A stretch of DNA of 7,961 nucleotides, taken from NCBI GenBank assembly GCA_021807645.1, contig JAKBCP010000024.1, forward strand, positions 1-7,961. The letters run 5' to 3'. Below the pieces are notes generated by a model that was not told the origin of the DNA, did not search any database, and saw nothing but the letters and a program-made list of their open reading frames with translations. Source of the stretch: a bacterium (GTDB lineage Bacteria; Vulcanimicrobiota; Vulcanimicrobiia; Vulcanimicrobiales; Vulcanimicrobiaceae). Below, one piece after another: positions 1-7,094 of this stretch; positions within the stretch are counted from its first letter, which is position 1, and each line of letters begins with the position of its first letter. Position numbers and translations under genes: made by a program.

Positions 1-2
1 CC

Positions 3-923
3 GACGCGCAAGTCAGCGCGGATGGCCACAACTGGACCGATGCGGCATTTGCCAACGACTATGTCGAACGCTTTTGGCCGCCGAATTACGGCGGTCGTCG
101 GGCGCTCTACGATTTCCAAAACGGAGATGGGCCGGTCGTTCCGCAAGGCGGCTACCTTTGGGACGATGCGTTGCACAGCGGCGTCAGTTTCCGTGACTAT
201 GGCGAAGATACCGGCGTTCCGAAATCCACGAGCCCGAACTATCTAGCGGGAAACATGTCCGGTTTGCGCGGTCATTTCGACCCGCGCTACGAAGGCTGGA
301 ATCTTCATTACAGCGATCTTCTTCGTGAAGCCGAATGGGCGCGCGAGTTCCATCGTTTCGTCGCCGCACATTCGTTGCCGCAATTAGAGATCGTCTATCT
401 TCCAAACGATCACACCGAAGCCGCCCGCGTCGGCGCGCTTACGCCCAAAGCGTACGTGGCGCAGAACGATCTCGCGGTCGGCCGACTGATCGCGACCCTC
501 TCGCATTCGCCGTATTGGCGCAGTACCGCGGTCTTCATCGTCGAAGACGACGCGCAGAACGGTCCCGATCACGTCAGCGATCAGCGCTCGACTTTTTATG
601 TTGCCTCTCCGTACGCGCGCGGCGGCGTGATCTCGCAGCGCTACGATACCGCAAGCGTCCTGCGTTCGATCGAACTCCTTCTCGGTATGAAGCCGCTCTC
701 GGTGTACGATGCATCGGCGCGACCGCTCGATGCGGCCTTTACCGACAAAGCGAATTTCGCACCCTTTAACGCCATCGCTCCCCGGAGTTCCCTGACGGCG
801 CGCAATCCCCATCACGGAATCGGCGTTCGCCGCAGCGCCGCGATGAATTTCGCGATTCCCGACGCCGTCAATCCAACGATAGCAAACGACGTTCTCTGGG
901 ATCTGTATGGAGGAAAACGATGA
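3..923 (+). CDS. Phosphoesterase-superfamily protein (YVTN/bimodular type), 5'-truncated
   Basis: The reading frame is open from the first full codon at base 3 to TGA at 921-923, giving 306 visible residues; the N-terminal part lies upstream of the window. Motifs typical of the Phosphoesterase family (PF04185; phospholipase C/acid phosphatase-like, alkaline-phosphatase fold) are visible. They are a GYLWDDALHSGVSFRDYGE-like segment near visible residues 51-70, LPNDHTE at 134-140 with D136/H137, and VEDDAQNGPDHV at about 180-191, followed by RSTFYVASPYARGG. The DH and EDD..DH residues match the metal-ligand motifs of the superfamily. In many soil bacteria this domain follows a YVTN beta-propeller in secreted proteins of 800-900 residues, so a propeller may lie upstream. 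The substrate cannot be read from the fragment. The stop overlaps the next gene's start (ATGA), which implies co-translation. The family call is solid; the exact activity is unknown. Confidence 0.85.
   Translation, partial: DAQVSADGHNWTDAAFANDYVERFWPPNYGGRRALYDFQNGDGPVVPQGGYLWDDALHSGVSFRDYGEDTGVPKSTSPNYLAGNMSGLRGHFDPRYEGWNLHYSDLLREAEWAREFHRFVAAHSLPQLEIVYLPNDHTEAARVGALTPKAYVAQNDLAVGRLIATLSHSPYWRSTAVFIVEDDAQNGPDHVSDQRSTFYVASPYARGGVISQRYDTASVLRSIELLLGMKPLSVYDASARPLDAAFTDKANFAPFNAIAPRSSLTARNPHHGIGVRRSAAMNFAIPDAVNPTIANDVLWDLYGGKR
909..914 (+). promoter_or_regulatory. Ribosome binding site for the COG4280-like gene
   Basis: GGAGGA lies 5 nt before the ATG at 920, inside the last codons of the phosphoesterase gene. 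It supports the ATG at 920 as the true start and fits coupling through the ATGA overlap. Confidence 0.75.
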
Positions 924-1636
924 CCGGACCCGTTCTCGCCGGAACGACCTTTGCCGCATCGGCGGTGGAATGCGTGGAGGCGGCGACGATCGTGCTTGCC
1001 GTCGCGCTGACGCGCGGCTTGCGCGTTGCGCTGCTGGGAACGCTCGGCGCGCTCGTTGCCCTGGCAATTTTTATCGCCGCGTTCGGCGCGCTGCTCGTCC
1101 GCGCAAGTGCGTTACACGGCATCGAAACGGTCGTCGGACTCTTCTTGCTTTATTTCGGGTGGAAATGGCTCCGGAAAGCGATCTACCGCTATGCCGGGCG
1201 CATCCCTATGCGCGATGAAGCGGCAAACTTTGAGCGCGATAACGAACGATTGCGCGGAGCGCACGATGACCGACTCGGCATGGCGATGGCCTTCCAGGGC
1301 GTTCTCCTGGAAGGCTTCGAGGTCGCGATCATCGTCGTAAGTTTCGCCGCCACCTCGCACGGGGCACTCGATTGGTCGATCGGCGGTGCGGCCGTCGCCG
1401 CCGTTCTCGTAACGCTGGCCGCAATCGTCGCCCATGGCCCGCTGACGAGCGTTCCGGAGAATGCACTGAAATTTATCGTCGGAACGATGTTGGTCTCGCT
1501 CGGACTCTTCTGGAGCGCAACCGGGCTCGGCTTCGTCTCTCCGCTCGGCGACGGAAGCATCGCCATCGCGATCGTTGCAACGCTCGTGGTTTCGTACATC
1601 AGTATCCTTCGACTTCGCGTCCCGAGCAATCGCTAA
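920..1636 (+). CDS. COG4280-type polytopic membrane protein, FTR1-like
   Basis: A 238-residue hydrophobic protein with about seven predicted membrane segments (roughly 9-30, 36-60, 68-86, 123-145, 155-172, 184-202, 214-230). Two similar halves each carry an ExxE motif: E17-C-V-E20 in the first helix and E131-G-F-E134 in the fourth. A charged loop (about 97-120, rich in R, D and E) separates them. The segment LLYFGWKWLRKAIYR followed by IPMRDE resembles what I recall of the uncharacterised COG4280 family. The paired ExxE helices recall the REGLE motifs of FTR1 iron permeases, so metal-cation transport is a reasonable guess but unproven. The start is set by a strong Shine-Dalgarno sequence and the 4-nt overlap with the phosphoesterase gene, so the two probably form one transcription unit. 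The length looks normal and no defect is seen. Confidence 0.75.
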   Translation: MTGPVLAGTTFAASAVECVEAATIVLAVALTRGLRVALLGTLGALVALAIFIAAFGALLVRASALHGIETVVGLFLLYFGWKWLRKAIYRYAGRIPMRDEAANFERDNERLRGAHDDRLGMAMAFQGVLLEGFEVAIIVVSFAATSHGALDWSIGGAAVAAVLVTLAAIVAHGPLTSVPENALKFIVGTMLVSLGLFWSATGLGFVSPLGDGSIAIAIVATLVVSYISILRLRVPSNR

Positions 1637-1746
1637 ATAAATCTAGCGCGATCTCCCCAGGCCCTTGCAACCACGCCGCAGTAGCCCTGTTTGTAGTTTG
1701 CACGCGCCCGTCTGCTGAGGCGCAACCGCACCTGAAGGAGAGAACT
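1637..1746 (+). other. 110-bp intergenic leader before the formate operon
   Basis: This is the only gap longer than 25 bp in the window. It begins with an A/T-rich run right after the TAA stop and ends with the Shine-Dalgarno sequence of the transporter gene. One weak inverted repeat is present, GCGCC at 1704-1708 with GGCGC at 1719-1723 and a 10-nt loop, with no T-tract after it, so it is not a convincing terminator. I found no clear sigma-70 -35/-10 pair at 16-18 bp spacing and no sigma-54 GG-N10-GC pair. By position this stretch is the likely promoter region of the downstream operon. Confidence 0.4.
1735..1740 (+). promoter_or_regulatory. Ribosome binding site for the OFA transporter
   Basis: AAGGAG lies 6 nt before the ATG at 1747. 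The frame stays open far upstream, overlapping the previous gene, so this site decides the start: the mature reading begins MDATAPGSNRWGIALAG, directly ahead of the first membrane helix. Confidence 0.8.
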
Positions 1747-3054
1747 ATGGACGCAACCGCTCCCGGTTCCAACCGCTGGGGAATCGCGCTTGCAGGTATC
1801 ATCGTGATGATCTGCCTGGGTACCGTTTATTCGTGGAGTATTTTTACCAACGCGCTTATCGCCGGATTTAATTGGTCGACGCAACAAGCGACGACGCCGT
1901 TTGAAACCGCAATTTTCTTTCTTGGGCTCGGCGCCTTTATCGGTGGCCGCTGGCAAGACCGGGTCGGCCCACGCACCGTGACGATCGTCGGTGCGATCGT
2001 TTGGGGAGTCGGCGTCCTTCTCGCCGGCCTCGGAACGCAACACTTCGGGCACACGTGGATGCTGATCACCTACGGCGTCATCGCCGGTTTCGGAAACGGT
2101 ATGGCATACGTGACGCCGGTTGCAATGGTGACGAAGTGGTTCCCGGACATGCGTGGATTGGGAAGCGGGCTCGTCGTTATGGGTTTCGGGCTCGGCGCAT
2201 TTTTCTACAATCAAGTGGTGACGCGGATGGCCGCATACGCCGCAGTCGCAAAGCCGGCGCTCGCCTACGTAAAAGCGCGCGACGCAGCGATTAAAGCGGG
2301 GACCCCGTTCGACCCGACCACCTATCAGCTCTCGCACGATCTCATGCACGGACTGATGAACATTTTACTCGTCTCGGGAATCGTCTTCATCGTTCTCGGC
2401 GGAATCGCGGCATTCGCACTCAAAAATCCGCCCGCGGCCAAAGCGACGACGGCCTCCGGCGGCGGCTATACGATAGGACAGGCCTTCAAAACGCCGCAGC
2501 TCTACGGGCTCTGGCTGTTGCTGTTCCTCAACGTTACCGCCGGCATCTTCGTCATCTCCAACGCAGTGCCGATGATCAGCCAATTTGCATCCGTCGGCAT
2601 CCCCACCGCCGCACTTTGGTACGGTCTGATCGCCGTCTTCAACGGGCTCGGCCGTTTCTTTTGGGGATCGATCTCCGATCGACTGGGACGCAACCTCACC
2701 TACACAGTCATGTATCTCATCCAAGTCGTCATCTTCTTCATCGTCGGACATCTGGGCGGCTTAACAGGCGTCCTGATCTGCTTTGCCATCGTGCTGCTCT
2801 GCTATGGCGGCGGCTTCGGCGTTATGCCGTCGTTTAACGCCGACTTCTTCGGCACGGCGAATATGGGAGAGATCTACGGCTTTATCCTCACCGCCTGGGG
2901 CCTCGGCGGCGTCGTCGGCCCTGCGATCGCCGGCTTCGTTCAAGACCGAACGGGCTCGTATACCGGCGCGCTCTCCGCGATTGCCGGCATGCTCGTGGTC
3001 GCCGCGGTAATTCCGTTCTTCATCAAGAAGCCGCCGGCAGCGGCGAACGCATAA
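1747..3054 (+). CDS. MFS transporter, oxalate/formate antiporter (OFA) family
   Basis: A 435-residue, 12-helix major facilitator. OFA-type signatures are visible: LGTVYSWSIF in helix 1 (24-33), GGRWQDRVGPR in the helix 2-3 loop (66-76), AYVTPVAMVTKWFPDMRG (120-137), the second-half motif GRFFWGSISDRLGR (302-315), and MGEIYGFILTAWGLGGVVGP (373-392) in helix 11. A long polar insertion (about 158-200) lies between helices 5 and 6, as is common in the family. OFA members carry small carboxylates such as oxalate, formate, lactate or pyruvate. Only 24 bp separate this gene from the formate dehydrogenase gene, which makes formate the best candidate substrate. As I recall, OxlT of Oxalobacter uses a helix-11 lysine (K355) in a TAKG context; here the equivalent is W384 (TAWG), so a true oxalate2-/formate- exchanger is less likely. 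The family call is firm; the substrate is inferred from context. Confidence 0.88.
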   Translation: MDATAPGSNRWGIALAGIIVMICLGTVYSWSIFTNALIAGFNWSTQQATTPFETAIFFLGLGAFIGGRWQDRVGPRTVTIVGAIVWGVGVLLAGLGTQHFGHTWMLITYGVIAGFGNGMAYVTPVAMVTKWFPDMRGLGSGLVVMGFGLGAFFYNQVVTRMAAYAAVAKPALAYVKARDAAIKAGTPFDPTTYQLSHDLMHGLMNILLVSGIVFIVLGGIAAFALKNPPAAKATTASGGGYTIGQAFKTPQLYGLWLLLFLNVTAGIFVISNAVPMISQFASVGIPTAALWYGLIAVFNGLGRFFWGSISDRLGRNLTYTVMYLIQVVIFFIVGHLGGLTGVLICFAIVLLCYGGGFGVMPSFNADFFGTANMGEIYGFILTAWGLGGVVGPAIAGFVQDRTGSYTGALSAIAGMLVVAAVIPFFIKKPPAAANA

Positions 3055-3067
3055 ATCGAGATCGACA

Positions 3068-3074
3068 AAGGGGA
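3068..3074 (+). promoter_or_regulatory. Ribosome binding site for the formate dehydrogenase alpha gene
   Basis: AAGGGGA lies 4 nt before the ATG at 3079. The transporter's TAA stop (3052-3054) is in the same frame just upstream, so the protein cannot be extended far enough to include a missed Tat signal. Confidence 0.75.
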
Positions 3075-3078
3075 ACGT

Positions 3079-6000
3079 ATGGCGAAAACGACGATCGACA
3101 TCACCGGGCTTGCGAGCGTTCGCAGCACGCGTTCGTCACTTGAGGAACGCATCGGCGAATTGCCGAACGTCGCTTCGCAGCGTACCCAAAACCTCCGCGC
3201 TCGCATCGACGGCGCAAAGGCGGTCACCAGCGTGTGCCCGTACTGCGCCGTCGGTTGCAGCACCCTTGCCTACGTCGACGATTCCGGTAAGCTCCTCGAC
3301 GTCGAGGGAAATCCCGACAGCCCGATCAACGCCGGCCATCTCTGTCCGAAAGGATCGGCGATCTTCGGCATGACGGTGAACGATCGGCGATGGACGACGG
3401 TTCATTATCGCGCGCCCTATGCAACGGAGTGGGAGGAACGACCGCTCTCCTGGGCGTTGGAACGCATTGCCGCGCGCGTGAAAGAGACGCGCGAGGCCAC
3501 CTTCGTGAGAGAACGCGACGGGAAACGTCTCAATCATACGCTTGGGATCGCATCGCTCGGCGGCGCCACCTTCGGCATCGAGGAAAACTACCTGCTCGGC
3601 AAATTGATGCATAGTCTCGGTGTCGTCGCAATCGAAAACCAAGCGCGAATATGACACTCCTCGACGGTGCCCGGTCTGGGCACCTCGTTCGGCCGCGGCG
3701 GCGCGACGGTTTGGCTTCCCGATCTGGAGAATGCAGATTGCATCCTCATTCAAGGCTCGAATTTTGCCGAAGCGCACCCGGTTGCTTTTCGGTTCGTGAT
3801 GAAAGCGAAAGAGCGCGGCGCAACGGTGATTCACGTCGATCCGCGCTTCACGAGAACCTCGGCGGTCGCCGATCTCTATGCGCCGATCCGCAGCGGCACG
3901 GATATCGCGTTTCTGGGCGGCATTATCAACTACATTCTCACGAACGAACGGTATTTCCGCGAATACGTTAGCGCGTACACCAATGCCGGCTCGATCGTCA
4001 GCGAAGAATTTATCGACACCGAGGATCTCGACGGTATGTTCTCCGGCTGGAACGCCGAGACAAAATCCTACGATACATCGAGCTGGAGCTTCGAACGTAA
4101 CGAGGACGGATCGCTTTGTCGCGACGATAGCCTCCAACATCCACGCTGCGTGCTCAACGTCCTGCGCCGTCATTTTTCCCGGTATACACCGGAGATGGTC
4201 GAGCGCGTTTGCGGAACGCCGCAGAAGCAGTTTTTAAAGATAGCGGAGCTGCTGGCGAAAAATAGCGGCCGCGAGCGCACGACCGCATTTGCCTATGCCG
4301 TCGGCTGGACCCAACATACCACCGGCGTGCAATTCGTCAGGACGGCGGCGATTTTACAACTTTTACTCGGCAATATCGGGCGCCCGGGAGGCGGCATCAT
4401 GGCGCTGCGCGGGCATGCCGATATTCAGGGCGCCACCGACGTCCCAACGCTCTACGATCTCTTACCAGGCTACCTGCCGATGCCTTCAGCGCTCCGCGAC
4501 GAACAAACGCTCGAGCGTTACTTGGCGAGAAACACGAAGCCGACGGGCTGGTGGGCGAATACGCCGAAGTATGTCGTGTCGTTGCTGAAGGCGTTCTACG
4601 GAGATGCGGCGCGCGCGGAAAACGAGTTCTGCTACGCCTACCTACCGCAACTAATCGGCGACCATTCGGTGCTCCCGACAACCTTCGCCATGAAAGACGG
4701 ATCGGTCAAAGGCTACTTTGTAATCGGCCAAAACCCCGGCGCTTCGGGGCAGAATGCCGAGTTAGTGAGTTCGGCGATGGAACGTTTGGACTGGCTGGTC
4801 AATATCGATTTCTTCGATAATGAAACGGTTTCGTTCTGGCGGCGCGAAGGAGCCGACCCGACAAAGATCGGCACCGAAGTTTTCTTTCTTCCCGGTGCAA
4901 CGGTTCTCGAGAAAGAAGGAACGATGACGCAAACCTCGCGCGTGCTTCAGTGGCACGACAAAGCCATCGAGCCGCTCGGGGACTCGAAGAGCGACCTCTG
5001 GTATTTCTACGATCTTGGGAAACGCCTCAAAGCGCTCTACGCCGATTCTTCGGATCCTAAAGACCGTCCGATTCTCGACATGACGTGGGATTACGACCAC
5101 GAAGACGAACGCGAACGCGCCGCCGGCGAACCGTCGGCACTGCGCGTGCTCCGCGAGATCAACGGCTTCACCGTCGCAGACGGGCGACAGGTATCGGGCT
5201 TCGCCGATCTCGCCGCCGACGGGAGTACGGCGAGCGGATGCTGGATCTACTCCGGCGTCTGCCCCGACGAAACCGCGAATCACGCGCGCGGGCGCGTCGC
5301 CGACGGAAAGAGCTCGCCGGGCTGGGGATGGGCGTGGCCGGCGAATCGTCGCACGCTCTACAATCGCGCGTCGGCGGATCCCGACGGTAATCCGTGGAGC
5401 GAACGCAAAAAATATATCTGGTGGGACGCGCATAAACGCGAATGGACCGGCGACGACGTCCCGGATTTCCCGAAAGGAAAGGATCCGGCGACGCCCGCGC
5501 GCGTTGGAGCGAGCGGCATCGAGGCGCACTCCGGCGCCGATCCGTTCATCATGAACCTCGACGGACGCGGACAACTCTTCGTTGCCGGTGCGCTCGTGGA
5601 TGCTCCGCTTCCCGCTCACTACGAGCCGCTTCAATCGGTTATCGAGAACCCGCTCTACGCACAACAGAGCAATCCGCTGCTGCGCGAGTGGAAACGTGAC
5701 GACAACCGCTATAATCGATCCGTCGATCCCGATTTTCCCTACGTCTTAACGACCTATCGCATAACGGAGATGTCGGGGATCATGACGCGCTACATTCCTT
5801 GGCTCGCCGAGCTTCAACCCGAAGCGTTTTGCGAGATCGATCCCGAACTCGCCGTCGAGAAAGGCATCGCCAATGGCAGCTACGTCACGATTTCGACCGC
5901 GCTGGGCGAGATGGAGGCGCGCGCTTTGGTAAGCGGCCGAATGCAACCGTTACGTATCGGAAAGGGCAAACGCATTCACCAAATCGGCATTCCGTATAAT

Positions 6001-6231
6001 TACGGACGCATGGTCGGGTTCGCGCGCGGCGATTCCCCCGGAGGGTTGATCGCGTTGTCCATGGATCCGAATGTCTCGATCCATGAGGCGAAATCGCTCA
6101 CCTGTTCTATTCGGCCCGGCCGACGCGCGGCGTATGCACCCGGCAAGATCGACGCCCCCGTTCCCGACGCACAACGACACGCGTATGGTGCCGGAGCGAC
6201 GCATGGAATCGACGCAGGAGAGCAACGCTGA
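3079..6231 (+). CDS. fdnG: Formate dehydrogenase alpha subunit, selenoprotein (TGA 3652-3654 = Sec192)
   Basis: The catalytic subunit, interconverting formate and CO2 at a Mo/W-bis-MGD centre. Read through the in-frame TGA, the gene gives 1050 residues (E. coli FdnG has 1015, with Sec at 196). An N-terminal [4Fe-4S] site has C53, C56, C60 and C89, followed by K91, the family's electron-relay lysine. NQARI-U192-H193 supplies the selenium ligand and catalytic His. FTRTSAVADLYAPIRSGTD follows, and R444 (ALRGHADIQGATD) matches the second catalytic residue. The C-terminal MGD-binding domain spans about 910-1014, followed by a polar 35-residue tail absent from FdnG. Similarity to FdnG continues across the TGA without a gap. 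The first 50 residues are polar and lack an RRxFxK motif or hydrophobic core, so no Tat signal is present. The TGA stop at 6229-6231 overlaps the beta start by 1 nt. Very sure of family and of Sec; cytoplasmic location is inferred. Confidence 0.95.
3652..3654 (+). other. UGA selenocysteine codon (Sec192)
   Basis: TGA falls in the same frame as both flanking coding stretches, with the active-site motif NQARI before it and HSSTVPGLGTSFGRGG after it. E. coli FdnG reads NQARV-Sec-HGPTV at the same place. Treating it as a stop would remove the catalytic residue and split the protein within its active-site motif. Confidence 0.95.
3662..3687 (+). promoter_or_regulatory. Bacterial SECIS element (SelB-binding hairpin)
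   Basis: A perfect 7-bp stem, GGTGCCC (3666-3672) with GGGCACC (3678-3684), closes a 5-nt loop GGTCT (3673-3677). A lower stem CGA (3662-3664) with TCG (3685-3687) is separated by a single bulged C3665. Counting the U of the UGA as 1, the loop G and U fall at 23 and 24, the positions recognised by SelB in E. coli fdhF. Position 17 is a T, as in E. coli, but here it can pair with A3682 instead of bulging. The hairpin also encodes the protein (TVPGLGTS). Structure was judged by eye. Confidence 0.88.
6215..6220 (+). promoter_or_regulatory. Ribosome binding site for the beta subunit
   Basis: CAGGAG lies 10 nt before the ATG at 6231, within the last codons of the alpha subunit. It supports independent or re-initiating translation at the TGATG junction. 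Confidence 0.65.
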
Positions 6232-7094
6232 TGGCAACGGGCTTTTTTACCGACGCCACGCTGTGCATCGGCTGCAAGGCCTGCGAGGTCGCGTGTAAAC
6301 AGTGGAACGAGCTGCCCTCCGACGGCTTCGAGTTCACCGGCAACTCCTACGACAACACGAGCCAGCTCTCGGGCACGACCTGGCGACACGTTGACTTCGT
6401 CGAGCGTGAATCGATCGATGAGAGCGGCATCACCGCGAGTTGGTCGATGCTGAGCGACGTCTGCAAGCATTGCACGAACGCGGGGTGCTTGGAAGCATGT
6501 CCGACCGGTGCGATCGTTCGCAACGAATTCGGAAGCGTTTTCGTGCAACCCGATATCTGCAACGGCTGCGGCTATTGTGTCGTCTCGTGCCCCTTCGGCG
6601 TCATCGACCTCATCGAAGCGGTCGGGCATGGCGACGATGCCGCCAAATACGGCCTTGCCACACTCCACGAAGATCGCCTCAACGAGCGGAAGACGGCCGT
6701 GCAAGCGACCGGAGGCGTCGCCGGAAAATGTACGCTCTGTTACGACCGCCAGCGGATCGGCATGGTACCGGCATGCGCGAAGGCCTGCCCGACCGAATCG
6801 ATCCAGTTCGGCGATATCGACGAACTTCGCGATCGGGCGAAGCAACGCGTCGAAACGCTGCAAGGGCGCGGCGTCGACGCACGTCTGTACGGCGCCGACG
6901 ATATCGGCGGCGGCATCGGCACCCTCAACGCGTTCTTTCTGCTCACCGACAGCCCCGAGGCATACAATCTCCCCGTCGCACCGGTGCTTCCCTCGACGCG
7001 GCAAACGACCGGATACGCTGCCGCAGCCGCCGCGGCATTGGCATTGGCGACGATCGGTTGGGCGATCTTTCGCGGCGACGGCGGCAACCTATGA
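6231..7094 (+). CDS. fdnH: Formate dehydrogenase beta subunit, four [4Fe-4S] clusters
   Basis: A 287-residue electron-transfer subunit that passes electrons between the alpha-subunit cluster and the membrane subunit. Sixteen cysteines fall in four ferredoxin-like motifs: C12/C15/C18/C22, C78/C81/C86/C90, C110/C113/C116/C120 and C167/C170/C182/C186. In this family each cluster takes three ligands from one motif and the fourth from its partner. The start TLCIGCKACEVACKQWNE and the end CTLCYDRQRIGMVPACAKACPTESIQFG are typical of FDH-N-like beta subunits. Between C120 and C167 lie 46 residues against 16 in E. coli FdnH, an insertion of about 30. A single C-terminal hydrophobic helix (about 262-280, alanine-rich) matches the membrane anchor of FdnH. 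The start overlaps the alpha stop by 1 nt; the end overlaps the nrfD start by 4 nt. Confidence 0.93.
   Translation: MATGFFTDATLCIGCKACEVACKQWNELPSDGFEFTGNSYDNTSQLSGTTWRHVDFVERESIDESGITASWSMLSDVCKHCTNAGCLEACPTGAIVRNEFGSVFVQPDICNGCGYCVVSCPFGVIDLIEAVGHGDDAAKYGLATLHEDRLNERKTAVQATGGVAGKCTLCYDRQRIGMVPACAKACPTESIQFGDIDELRDRAKQRVETLQGRGVDARLYGADDIGGGIGTLNAFFLLTDSPEAYNLPVAPVLPSTRQTTGYAAAAAAALALATIGWAIFRGDGGNL

Noticed and set aside
384..1067. Antisense open frame of 227 codons across the phosphoesterase/COG4280 junction
   Set aside because: Arg- and Ala-rich shadow translation without a domain; both sense genes are supported by motifs and a ribosome site.
1697..1702. TTTGCA as the -12 box of a sigma-54 promoter
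   Set aside because: There is no GG dinucleotide at the required distance upstream (-24), so the pattern is incomplete.
1704..1723. Inverted repeat GCGCC/GGCGC as a rho-independent terminator
   Set aside because: The stem has only 5 bp, the loop is 10 nt, and no T-tract follows; it could arise by chance in GC-rich DNA.
1372..1746. N-terminal extension of the transporter reading frame into the COG4280 gene
   Set aside because: The added residues are Arg-rich shadow translation of the other gene, while a strong AAGGAG site sits 6 nt before the ATG at 1747, just ahead of the first helix.
3652..3654. Nonsense mutation making the formate dehydrogenase a pseudogene
   Set aside because: The TGA is exactly at the known Sec position, a SECIS hairpin follows at the correct spacing, and the remaining 858 codons are intact with all motifs preserved.
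3136..4173. Long antisense open frame (345 codons) across the Sec site
   Set aside because: It lies opposite the formate dehydrogenase coding strand, its translation shows no recognisable domain, and long antisense frames are expected in high-GC DNA.
6000..7004. Antisense open frame of 334 codons over the alpha/beta junction
   Set aside because: It is opposite two well-identified genes with diagnostic cysteine motifs; no family features in its translation.
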